From an uncultured Prevotellaceae bacterium (GTDB lineage: Bacteria; Bacteroidota; Bacteroidia; Bacteroidales; Bacteroidaceae), in assembly GCA_946410305.1 (NCBI GenBank), contig CAMJZV010000001.1, forward strand, positions 124,001-188,000: a stretch of DNA of 64,000 nucleotides, in the 5' to 3' direction. Under the pieces are notes generated by a model. The model was given only the letters and a program-made list of their open reading frames with translations. It searched no databases and was not told the origin of the DNA. Both the position numbers and the translations under genes were made by a program. This document shows positions 10,501 to 17,521 of this stretch, one piece after another. Numbering within the stretch: the stretch's first letter is position 1; each line of letters begins with the position of its first letter.

Positions 10501-13500
10501 CGAGAACGATCCCAAGCGCCTCAAGACGGTGACACTCTCGGCACACTTCGTACCGTCTGCCGGTCCCGTGAATATCTCCAAGCCTGGCGATAAGTGGATT
10601 GTCAATACTGAGTCGGCATACGACGAGGAACGTCAGGCCTATTACCTGCCTGTGCATATCGATGGCTTCGACGTCAACTTCCGCAACTTCGACCACATCG
10701 AACTGCAATACAAGCTATCGACGCAAAGCGACAAGGACTGGGTGAACGTTTGTTCGTACTATCGCAACGACGCGGAGGGCGAGGCACTGATGGCTCAGGC
10801 CTCTGGTGCGCGTGAACTGATGAAGAATGAAGGATTCATCGATGCCGCCTTCTATGGCGAGAAAGACCCCGTGGAGCAATACTATGACCTGCGTGCTGTG
10901 ACCTACTGCAGAAATGGCAGCGGCTACCTGACGCGCTCGTCAAACGTTCTGTCGGGTATCAAGGACACTCGTCTGCCTGAGATATTCGGAACACCAGAAC
11001 CTACCAATGGTATCTTAGGCATCGGCGACGACATCCTCATCAAGTTCTCGGAACCCATTGCCAGCAACTATCTGAGCAAGGTCAACAATTTCGAAGTATT
11101 GGGTACACTGCTGAGCAACGATATCTCGACGGCAACATCGCTGAGTTTCGACGGCCATTCAACGGCAAGTACTCAGGGTGAACGCAACCTGAAGGGCAAG
11201 AGTTTCACCGTGGATATCATGCTGAACCCTGCCAGTGACGACGAGCGAGAGATGACCGTGTTCTCGCATGGTGGCGACGAGAAGGGTGTACGCTTCGGAG
11301 TGACTGCCGACCGCAAGCTCTCGGCTACCATCAATGGCGAGACGCTGGAGTCCGACACCATTGTGCCCTTCAACAATTCGCTGCACCAGGTGGCTTACGT
11401 GCTCGACCAAAGCGGCGAGACGACTACCGTGAAATTCTACGACGGCAATAGGGCTATCGGTGTGAAACAATTGGAAGAGCGCTATGAAGGAGCTTCTTCG
11501 GAAATCCTCTTAGGTGCTGATTTTGACCTCACCCGCGAATTATCGTATAAGGGTGAGATGCTGGAGTTCCGCCTGTGGAACCGAGCCATGTCTGGTGGTG
11601 ATCTGGCTGACTACGCCAAAAAGAAACTGACAGGCTACGAGACGGGCTTGCTCGACTACTATCCATTGAACGAAGGCGACGGCGACTGGGCTTATGACAA
11701 GGCTGCAGGTAGCATGGACCTCACGTTGACAGGAACCAGTTGGAAACGACCTGCTGGCATCTCGATAGCGTTCAAGGGCGACAAGGGCCTGCGCCTGAAA
11801 AGCGATAAGTTCATGCGTACGAAGAGCCACGACTACACGCTGACTTTCTGGTTCCGCACCAACGATGAGAACGCTACCCTGTTCTCTAATGGCGAGGCCA
11901 AGCGCGATCAGGAGAACCAGATTAACATTGGTGTGAAGAACCGTAAGCTCTACGTCCGTTCACAAGGCTTTGAGGTGCAGACCTCTGCTTATGTATCGGA
12001 AGGTACCTGGCACCACTTCGCCATGACCGTATCACGTTCGCAGAACATCAGCAATGTCTATGTGGACAAGAAGCTGGTTGAATCGTTCCCTGCTGACAGT
12101 CTGGCAGGTATCATGGGTAACCATATTGCACTGGGTGCTACCTATATTGACAAGAACACCCCGACGAACGTGATGAACGGACACATCGACGAGGTGGGTA
12201 TGTTCGAGAGTGTACTGCCGCTGAACCTCATCAAAGAGTATTCGAACCACACACCGCTGGGCACCATGAGTGCCATGATGGCTTATCTGGACTTCGGACG
12301 CTCGGTGAAGCTGGACAACAATATGCAGTATCTGGAGCCTACAGGAATCAGTCTGAAACGATATAGCACCAATCAGGGTGAGATTACTGAGCGACGCGAT
12401 ACGCTGGTGGCTGATGCTGACGTTCAAGCAATGGCAGCTCGTGACTTCTATGCGCCGATGACGAGCAACGCACAGTTGGATAACTTGCGTTATAGCTATG
12501 TGGCAAAGGACAACGAGTTGTATATGAACATCAAGGAGCCTGACTACATGGTGGAGAAGACCAATATCTACGTCACTGTGAAGGAAGTGGCCGACCTGCA
12601 GGGTAACCCGATGGCATCGCCCGTCACGATGAACCTCTACGTCTCTCGCAACCCACTGCGCTGGGATGTGAAACGCATCGACGAAGATGTCAACTACGGT
12701 GAGGGAGTGAGCTTCGAGGCAACGGTCAAGAACCTGAGCGGTGTGAAACAGAATTTCAAGGTGGAAGACCTGCCGCTATGGATTAACGCTTCACAGACAG
12801 AGGGCGTGCTTGACGCACTGGATGAGCAGAAAATAACGTTCACCGTCAGCGACTTTATTAATATAGGTACGTATAACGAGCAGGTAGCACTGGTCGGCGA
12901 CAACAAGATGTCGGAGCCGCTACCTATCACGCTGCGTGTGCGTGGCGACGAACCGGATTGGGCTGTCGGCGACAGTCTGATACAGATGAACGAGACCATG
13001 ATGATGGTGGCCCGCGTCAAGATTGACGGTATGGTGGCAAGCTCTAAGGAGGATATTCTGGCTGCATTCGACGAGAATCATCGAGTACTGGGTGTGGCTC
13101 ATATCGAGATCAATGACAATGCCAACGCCAACGAAGCACTGGCCTATCTAACCATCTATGGCTATCTGAAAGACGATGCCTCAAGACCTAAGTTGAGCTT
13201 CCGCTTCTTTGATGCCTCTTCTGGCAATGTCTACAGTGTGAAGCCTGCCGACGGTCAGGTCTATACCTTCAAGCAGGATGCCATCATCGGCACGGATGTC
13301 AACCCTGTTATCCTGCAGAACAGCTACGACTTTGTACAGACCATCAAACTGAAGGAGGGCTGGAACTGGGTAAGTTTCAATCTGGTTCCGAAAGAAGGTA
13401 CGACACTGGGACAGTTCATGAACAGCATGTCTAAGTGGGAAATCGGCGATAAGATTGTATTGATCGACGGAAAAAGGACACAAACCTTTACCTGTCGTTC

Positions 13501-14356
13501 GGACTCACTTGCAGACAGTCGTCAGAGGTGGGAAAAAGAGAATAAGCTTATTACCATTGACCCATCGAAGATGTACAGCATCTTCTCAAAGAGCGACAAG
13601 ACCATCTATCTGGAAGGTGAGTTTGCACGCCGTTATATCACCGTTCATAAGAACTGGAACCGCTTAGGTTACAATTCTACTATTAACCTGCCTATCGCAC
13701 AAGCACTGGCCGACTACCTGGGACATGCTCAGGTGGGTGATGTAGTGAAGTCGCAAGACGAATTTGCCATTGTCAGCCAATCGGCTACCGGACTGGTATG
13801 GAAGGGCTCGCTGCAGTATATGGAGGCTGGTAAGGGCTACATGCTGAAACGACAGGCTGATGACGAGGTGAAGTTCTTGTATCCTATTTACCTCAACGAC
13901 TCACGCTATAGCAGTACCAGCGAGAGTCATGCGCCGAAGCGCTCAGCCGTCAACACGGCTACGACGATGAATATCGTGGCTGCCGTGGAGGGCATAGTGA
14001 CTGAGACTGGCGACAAGTTGGTCGTTTACCGTGGTGCAGAGCGCATGGCTGAAGCTGTTGCCGACAATGAGCAGCACTACTACCTGAACATTGGTAGCGA
14101 CGACAACACAGACCAGACGCTGACCTTCGTGCTGGAGCGAAATGGTGAGATGATGGCTATAACGGGCAGCCGCATCAGCTATGCTGCTAACAAGGTGCTT
14201 GGCACGCCTGAGAAGCCTACCGCCATCAACTTCATGTCACTCGCCGAGATACCACACGACGGTAAGTGGTACACCTTGGGTGGTGTGTTGATTGGCAAGA
14301 AGCCGACACGTAGCGGACTGTACATCTACAACGGAAAAGTAAAGACCATTAAGTGA
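4571..14356 (+). CDS. Giant secreted multidomain protein with two LamG domains
   Basis: This 3261-residue protein starts with a long hydrophobic signal segment ending near GDAKA. Visible modules include fibronectin-III-like sheets near 285-400, a GLUG-like beta-helix stretch at about 440-580, carboxypeptidase-regulatory-like sandwiches near 870-950 and 965-1030, a glycine-rich linker near 1700-1720, two LamG/concanavalin-like domains at about 2190-2355 and 2395-2555, and Ig-like strands near 2720-2800. The C-terminus (YTLGGVLIGKKPTRSGLYIYNGK) resembles a sorting tail. No enzyme motif was seen, so an adhesin or surface-scaffold role is inferred. It overlaps or abuts the following small lipoprotein gene and probably forms an operon with it and the LruC-domain gene. 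Confidence 0.85.
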   Translation: MKSLENNIVCVLSRLFLLVCLLVGWFGDAKACKLEDTYRYTVVLEGSDKVRIKMPLYDKEDNDCWVQYGYLTIQIEGEPTKETVVTYWSEEDISRSDYFPKCTIKKSVDGEMTMYRDRSYSTARVTNTSTGIICPCVSGGDYAIVNLLWTVPDKYRGKKVTFHWYIHHNGNNTEYDKEITGIADVTFPIPSAPAEVKPILMDPIISYDASHANQIMVPYMMAASDVEKIRAIYVDGQGIAFPIELDKNKTSGFVYLPAEAYIDQFFIQATYKDSEGVKKTVRSETISLPVLHNPKRLATTLQNDGKVTLTWSVDRTNWNDVQPTDNWEIQRNVSGDPSNNQWVTIGQEAFNEKFADYTYTDEALLSQYAEQVVYYRVRRTITALWNWADNSGYAQTVFATKLMLPAVTSGTVQRAGEWNDDNHEVSLNFQIGPRELRTAQDWVDLANLVNESVEGTSFNVVMMNDIELSESQSVMIGKSNAFHGVFDGNGHTLTFNLSSTDVPYAAPFRYVGNANIRNLHVKGSITTSVRYASGLVGNMVYNTSPVIENCISSINLKSTVNGRATMGGLLGVDETRMSVILRNCLFDGSFEGENCYGNAGLVAYTPGTVSQRLSIQNCLFAPSRLNTKTDDCSTLADGVCNISNSAYTVAYGSVPHESLAIDAKGMSAADLQTYLGDGWTVSDDKVIPVQSSYATIWDKSAKAVLTIEKLVRNELRYTERRELTEEERIKGNMTVKLATPCVDYRFYMVVEKGNSKLPLTTTERIQLEPTDAGEYSFDNNVKLTNAKAETEQNYVSLSWETERGQADYYRILRSDQMTPDIVDTLKNNLLEPLYMDRTVRPQHTYIYTIEGVTQCEGENVSRVTVKGNCKPTGMVRGYVRLPNGTGLPGCTVTATPDNIPGAEAKSTVTDETGFFEIGDLVYTKYGIYTLDVSTPNNDGSFTSQRIVFDDEVNLQTNINFTQDSYYLFSGFVLYEGTSIPVTGVEFLRDGRVMKNALGKTITTDSQGAFTLSIPQGSHQIQVVKKGHTFKNDGYFTTPDGQPDSTWHNWTKNVSDIYLWDQTKVNLMGRVAGGKDQGSLKLGESLSKNNLGDDLTIVLQLEGDNTSWLVRDQKDPTVTERHEVFTHGKTDTTRVDAYRHRIVIHPDKMTGEYLMPVCPAKYKVTEIYAKGYSTLFQNGMVSEVIDLNSCNDGDSVTYSRIYHSMPTLDVWQFNGSDERYYGIKKYTSRDNAGNSEIVKLWSNNSYTLGHPVFMAGSTVPMMLSAREEYYYNNDKNGNLDIVQLDGGKVIINNGLIANNHSDSVALDKDGQGSYVFTPQNTTFTQVDDVALRTMNITLLYDGVYYDIQPIRGYVMASMPKLQGRRVVAGRNTHLVDVLRDPPGSGSSAYIEKGTKFNYSYTADYKVEAGIGFEIGVGAGNNYYTGVVGGTTEAGDIGSVKNYAALGYDLKTGYYQDWSYNYTIETNEKITTSSSSKEIGANADVYIGITDNVILEDGIAVRVVNSKGMERLKPGMGGTVTVDGHDYRVTGTAKILARGYDTEQEDSVYLVRDEVLQLKNKVTSTFAHSQHYLTDELIPSLVRVRNSLLLDYTTSASEAQAMADNLQTPVYVSKVATTDTRFGGEYTQYLPQNTTIQWSDSIKALNNEIRVWVGMIGANEKAKLEAAEKVNVYDFDGSTSVSYSESFNTSSGLHRYIILPASAGISGGGISGGTNNGGSTSAMDLGDGDPEFDYTIGGIALKYKIKPIANFNFNYKNGVDSTFTKKIGFTLACSRNSNLTVGVYRDNGISGDSLKALIELGQAGLYYQHVEENLKLIYNGRPGSSNTTSYLGNLSSTPRARNFVYRTLAGATASPWEDERRTIYYTPGTILDQKTQEIDQLRIWAKEASVANVPYGDPARFTIYMANESEMPARATKSLKYFLQDSMNPDGAKVLIDGAPLTGSGTNLYLEPGTIVEKQVEVFAGAGYDYENLGISIYDENDPKRLKTVTLSAHFVPSAGPVNISKPGDKWIVNTESAYDEERQAYYLPVHIDGFDVNFRNFDHIELQYKLSTQSDKDWVNVCSYYRNDAEGEALMAQASGARELMKNEGFIDAAFYGEKDPVEQYYDLRAVTYCRNGSGYLTRSSNVLSGIKDTRLPEIFGTPEPTNGILGIGDDILIKFSEPIASNYLSKVNNFEVLGTLLSNDISTATSLSFDGHSTASTQGERNLKGKSFTVDIMLNPASDDEREMTVFSHGGDEKGVRFGVTADRKLSATINGETLESDTIVPFNNSLHQVAYVLDQSGETTTVKFYDGNRAIGVKQLEERYEGASSEILLGADFDLTRELSYKGEMLEFRLWNRAMSGGDLADYAKKKLTGYETGLLDYYPLNEGDGDWAYDKAAGSMDLTLTGTSWKRPAGISIAFKGDKGLRLKSDKFMRTKSHDYTLTFWFRTNDENATLFSNGEAKRDQENQINIGVKNRKLYVRSQGFEVQTSAYVSEGTWHHFAMTVSRSQNISNVYVDKKLVESFPADSLAGIMGNHIALGATYIDKNTPTNVMNGHIDEVGMFESVLPLNLIKEYSNHTPLGTMSAMMAYLDFGRSVKLDNNMQYLEPTGISLKRYSTNQGEITERRDTLVADADVQAMAARDFYAPMTSNAQLDNLRYSYVAKDNELYMNIKEPDYMVEKTNIYVTVKEVADLQGNPMASPVTMNLYVSRNPLRWDVKRIDEDVNYGEGVSFEATVKNLSGVKQNFKVEDLPLWINASQTEGVLDALDEQKITFTVSDFINIGTYNEQVALVGDNKMSEPLPITLRVRGDEPDWAVGDSLIQMNETMMMVARVKIDGMVASSKEDILAAFDENHRVLGVAHIEINDNANANEALAYLTIYGYLKDDASRPKLSFRFFDASSGNVYSVKPADGQVYTFKQDAIIGTDVNPVILQNSYDFVQTIKLKEGWNWVSFNLVPKEGTTLGQFMNSMSKWEIGDKIVLIDGKRTQTFTCRSDSLADSRQRWEKENKLITIDPSKMYSIFSKSDKTIYLEGEFARRYITVHKNWNRLGYNSTINLPIAQALADYLGHAQVGDVVKSQDEFAIVSQSATGLVWKGSLQYMEAGKGYMLKRQADDEVKFLYPIYLNDSRYSSTSESHAPKRSAVNTATTMNIVAAVEGIVTETGDKLVVYRGAERMAEAVADNEQHYYLNIGSDDNTDQTLTFVLERNGEMMAITGSRISYAANKVLGTPEKPTAINFMSLAEIPHDGKWYTLGGVLIGKKPTRSGLYIYNGKVKTIK

Positions 14357-14367
14357 ATAGTGCAAAA

Positions 14368-14820
14368 ATGAAGAATATGAAAAAGAGTATATTGGCAATA
14401 GCAACCCTCGCCTTCATGGCGTGGGGCTGCTCCTCGGACAATGATGACACACGGCCTACGGGAATCCCTGAAGGCAGCGATGCCCGTCCTACATGGACAG
14501 GACCTGACTACGACCTCTACGAACAGACCATGATAGTAGACGTATCTTTGCAAGACGCATTGGTACAGTATGCCTCGGAGCAAGACCTGCTCTGTGCCAC
14601 TATCAATGACGAGGTGCGTGGCGTAGCAACCCCACAGCAGGTGGAAGGCCAGTGGTTGTTTCCTCTGATAGTAGGTAGCAACGAGACTGGTGCGATGGTG
14701 AGACTGTCGTACTATTGCGACAAGTTGCACCGCATCTTTACCATCAACTGGACCCGCTTTGACGCCTCTATTCCTCCCTCGGGAAAAGGGGGCTTGTATC
14801 AACCGGAATTCGTAAATTAA
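14368..14820 (+). CDS. Small lipoprotein of unknown function
   Basis: About 150 residues with a lipoprotein signal: MKKSILAIATLAFMAWGCSSDND, cysteine acylation expected at the C before SSD. The start could be ATG 14368 or ATG 14377; a GTG at 14353 that overlaps the previous stop is less likely. The mature part is acidic and resembles a beta-rich fold; no domain was recognised. It sits between the giant LamG protein and the LruC-domain lipoprotein with very short gaps, so it is probably a member of the same surface complex. Confidence 0.75.
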   Translation: MKNMKKSILAIATLAFMAWGCSSDNDDTRPTGIPEGSDARPTWTGPDYDLYEQTMIVDVSLQDALVQYASEQDLLCATINDEVRGVATPQQVEGQWLFPLIVGSNETGAMVRLSYYCDKLHRIFTINWTRFDASIPPSGKGGLYQPEFVN

Positions 14821-14832
14821 AGCATAGTGAGT

Positions 14833-16497
14833 ATGAGAAAGAGTTTATGCCTATTGACTACCATGATGGCCGCAGGCCTGATGGTGACCACATCGTGTAA
14901 GCATGATTCAGACGACTACGTCAAGAAGCCCTATACGGTGAGTGACAGTGAGCGCTTAGAATATGCGCAGAAGACGCTGAACACGATTATTGATAGAACG
15001 CAGGACTGGGCGCTGACCGCTAATTATAGCGTCAAAGTGAATGTGGATGCTGACCTCGATGGCATCCAAGAGATAGCTGTTCTCGATGGCAACCCCTTCG
15101 TGAGGAGTACCAGCATCCTGGCAAAGACGACTGCCCATCAGAATGAGACAAAAGAGTTGACATTCAAGGCCCCCCTGGCTGACAGTCTGTGCTATGTCGC
15201 CTGTATCACCAGCGGCCAGCAGTATATCGCACGGCCCTTCCTGCCCGGGAAGGATGCTGTCGTGTCGTTCCAGACACCAGCAGTGCGTAAGGCCTTATCC
15301 ATGATGGCTACCCGTGGTCTGGCTGACAACGCCATAGTGGCGGATAATGAAGACTGTTGGGACCTCAAGAATGGCGTAACGAATCTGGAAGACCTGCTGG
15401 AAGAGGCTAATCGCTTTATTCCTGCCAAGCAGAACAACCGTGCGCAGGTGGAGGCTCTCGGCAGCTACTCGATTATCACTGACAGCGAGAACGACATCGT
15501 GCTGAACTGCATCTATTCACGTCCAGGAGTGGACGATGTGAAGATAGGCTGTCGCATTGATCCTTCACAGTCGGGCACTGGTATCCAGACCTACGTACTG
15601 AAGGACGGCATCTTCAACGGAAAATATTTTCGTTATGAGACTTCTCTCTACCTATTGTGGGGTGCGTCAATTCCTTGGAACTATGAGCCGGAGAAGTATG
15701 AGTTCAAGGTACCAGCAAATTCAAAGATAGACTTCTTCGTGGTACATGGCGAGGAAGACCTGAGCGACGACATGAACCATGCCACCTGCTTCTCAGTGAA
15801 CGACAACAGCTATCTGGCTTTCGATACTGGCGACAAATGGGATTATCACGACCGCATATTCCTGATTACAGGTGGTGGCAAGCCTGCCCCCAAAGCAGAT
15901 GTTGAACCCATAGCCCCTACCCCACAAATATGGACCTACGTATGGGAGGACAAGGACTTTGGCGACTACGACATGAACGACTGCGTGATAGAGGTGGAAG
16001 AGCATGCTGACGATGCCAACCAGATAAAGGTGACATTGGTTGCGTTAGGTGGTGCCCGCCGCCTGTGGTTAGGCTTCGACTCAAAGAATGCTGAGTCGTA
16101 TAAGGACCACAAGCCCGTCATCAATAAAGAGCTGCATGAGGTGTTAGGCGTGAGTGTCGGCACACTGGTCAACACAGGACGCACTAAGGCCAATCCCGTT
16201 GTCGTCTATGATGGTCCTAAGCCCGAAGGCTTTGACTTCCAGACCTGTTCATTCGTGCTGGGTGCCATGTTCCAGGACGACCAGAAAGGCGTCTATGTGA
16301 GTGACTATTACCACATCCATATCGCTACAGCAGGCCAAGACCCTCACGGCATTGTCATACCAGGCAAGTGGCAGTGGCCTACGGAACAGACCTGTATCAA
16401 GGATGCCTATCCTGAGTTCAACACATGGGCGAGTGACCGCACCAAATGTCAGGACTGGTATAAACATCCTGATCCACAAAAGGTGGTGAAACGATGA
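14833..16497 (+). CDS. LruC-domain-containing lipoprotein
   Basis: Translation from ATG 14833 gives 554 residues with a lipoprotein signal (MRKSLCLLTTMMAAGLMVTTSC). The C-terminal part, from about residue 365, carries the LruC/DUF4842 pattern: an acidic WEDKDFGDYDMNDCVIEVE segment, a beta-sandwich core, and the closing motif AYPEFNTWASDR followed by DWYKHP. Known LruC-domain proteins are surface lipoproteins of unclear function in Bacteroidetes and Leptospira. It is the last gene of the giant-protein cluster; a perfect 9-bp hairpin follows the stop. Confidence 0.85.
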   Translation: MRKSLCLLTTMMAAGLMVTTSCKHDSDDYVKKPYTVSDSERLEYAQKTLNTIIDRTQDWALTANYSVKVNVDADLDGIQEIAVLDGNPFVRSTSILAKTTAHQNETKELTFKAPLADSLCYVACITSGQQYIARPFLPGKDAVVSFQTPAVRKALSMMATRGLADNAIVADNEDCWDLKNGVTNLEDLLEEANRFIPAKQNNRAQVEALGSYSIITDSENDIVLNCIYSRPGVDDVKIGCRIDPSQSGTGIQTYVLKDGIFNGKYFRYETSLYLLWGASIPWNYEPEKYEFKVPANSKIDFFVVHGEEDLSDDMNHATCFSVNDNSYLAFDTGDKWDYHDRIFLITGGGKPAPKADVEPIAPTPQIWTYVWEDKDFGDYDMNDCVIEVEEHADDANQIKVTLVALGGARRLWLGFDSKNAESYKDHKPVINKELHEVLGVSVGTLVNTGRTKANPVVVYDGPKPEGFDFQTCSFVLGAMFQDDQKGVYVSDYYHIHIATAGQDPHGIVIPGKWQWPTEQTCIKDAYPEFNTWASDRTKCQDWYKHPDPQKVVKR

Positions 16498-16505
16498 TGA
16501 AAACT

Positions 16506-16528
16506 GCCGTGCGATTCACTCGCACGGC
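16506..16528 (+). terminator. Hairpin after the LruC-domain gene
   Basis: GCCGTGCGA (16506-16514) and TCGCACGGC (16520-16528) form a perfect 9-bp stem with a 5-nt loop, 8 nt after the stop codon. No U-tract follows, so termination may depend on other factors. Confidence 0.6.
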
Positions 16529-16629
16529 ACATCACACCCCGGATGCCATAGGGACAGATGCCACAGGGACTAATATTAAAAAGCGCTTGACGCCAGTGAA
16601 GGGAAGGTATTTCAGCGACAATAAGGAAA

Positions 16630-16658
16630 CCGCCCACAGTCTCTATAGACGCGGGCGG
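16630..16658 (-). terminator. Dispersed terminator-like palindrome, copy 1
   Basis: CCGCCCACAGTCTCTATAGA and its complement-rich right arm GCGGGCGG make a strong hairpin. The same unit, with an 11-base identical core AGTCTCTATAG and the same flanks (AAACCGCCC, GGGCGGCACACTAA), recurs at 27976-28005, where it directly follows a minus-strand gene. Read on the minus strand it ends in a short T-run, so it probably once terminated the minus-strand GH32 gene now 864 bp away. Confidence 0.55.
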
Positions 16659-16688
16659 CACACTAATCATTCAACTAATTCAGGGACA

Positions 16689-16707
16689 GGTGACAGGTTA
16701 CTGTTCC
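16689..16707 (+). repeat. 19-bp direct repeat, left copy
   Basis: GGTGACAGGTTACTGTTCC occurs here and, identically, at 17439-17457. The copies bracket a 731-bp segment that contains the fold-back element and the long hairpin, as if that segment had been inserted or duplicated. Confidence 0.75.
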
Positions 16708-16793
16708 ATAGGAACCAAGTTCCTAACATATCCGTCCCTGTCAGAACACTTGCAATATGTTAGGTTCGCGCGTGCGCGCGCTATGTGGTTTTC

Positions 16794-17271
16794 AAAAAAT
16801 AGGTTCCACCTTCCACGGATATGCCCAAAGTCCTTTATTTAAAGGGGGTCTGGACGTTTCGCGTGTGCGCGGACGTTTCACATTGCTTTCACAGTGCTTC
16901 CACAGGGGCTGATACGACAACGGGAGTAGCTGATACGACTGCGGGAACAGCTGTCTCGCCAAAAAACGCTGAGCGTTTTTCTGAAAACGGTGAGCGTTTT
17001 TTCCTGGCTACAGCTATCTTGCCATTGGCTACAGCTGATACGACCACGAGATAGCTGTTCTCGCCAAAAAGTCCTACGACTTTTGGAAAAGCTGTACGAC
17101 TTTTTCACGGCTACAGCTATCCCACGCGCGGGTACAGCTATCTCGCGAACCTATATAATTTGTGAAAGGGTTGTGAAACGTTTGTGGAACGTTTTGAACG
17201 CCCCCGCACCCCCGCAACCCCTTTATTTACTGGGGTTCCGGCAAATCCGTGAAAGGTGGAACCTTTTTTTT
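16794..17271. mobile_element. Fold-back element with about 100-bp imperfect terminal inverted repeats
   Basis: The left end 16794-16820 and the right end 17245-17271 are inverted copies over 27 bp with two mismatches (core AGGTTCCACCTT). Further in, CGTTTCACATTGCTTTCACA (16874-16893) is matched in inverted orientation at 17161-17180 with three mismatches, so the arms extend roughly 100 bp. The centre carries two parallel modules. Each has AGCTG-T-CTCGCC, then two A-run/T-run hairpins, then GGCTACAGCTATC, but the hairpin cores differ (CGCTGAGCG-type in one, TACGAC-type in the other). There is no coding capacity. It may be a MITE-like element or a structured RNA locus; which one is open. Confidence 0.55.
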
Positions 17272-17292
17272 GAAAACCTATTTTTCCTGGAA

Positions 17293-17345
17293 AAGCACAC
17301 AGAAGGACTCAGGGGGAAAGACCCCCTGAGTCCTTCTGTGTGCTT
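17293..17345. repeat. 24-bp perfect palindrome with 5-nt loop
   Basis: The arm 17293-17316 (AAGCACACAGAAGGACTC then AGGGGG) is exactly complementary to 17322-17345, with loop AAAGA. A TATATA-like sequence follows. It lies between convergent transcription units and could act as a bidirectional terminator, although it is unusually long for one. Confidence 0.8.
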
Positions 17346-17438
17346 ATATAGCTACCATGCTCCATCTCACTGGAAATGTAGCCGAAGAGACCTGCATACT
17401 GATAGTTGCCGCTAACGGTGAGGCCGCTGACAGGAACT

Positions 17439-17457
17439 GGTGACAGGTTACTGTTCC
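17439..17457 (+). repeat. 19-bp direct repeat, right copy
   Basis: Identical to 16689-16707. This copy starts 65 bp beyond the stop of the minus-strand GH32 gene. Confidence 0.75.
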
Positions 17458-17521
17458 GCACTCGTTCTGACGGAACAGATCAGGTGCCAGTCCCTTGATT
17501 TACACCTTGATTTACATGTCT

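Larger units (their letters stand above)
16498..17521. other. Repeat-rich intergenic region without a supported gene
   Basis: This 1-kb stretch separates convergent genes and is dominated by inverted repeats, listed individually. Short open frames here cross several hairpins and show no recognisable protein. On the minus strand, 17353-17437 reads as a frame containing VSGNYQYAGLFGYIS, loosely like a GLUG-type repeat; it has no start and may be a gene scrap. The centre (16794-17271) is a fold-back element. Confidence 0.7.

Noticed and set aside
16821..17415. Short open frames in both directions across the repeat region
   Set aside because: They run through hairpins and repeats, lack starts with leader signals, and resemble no protein.
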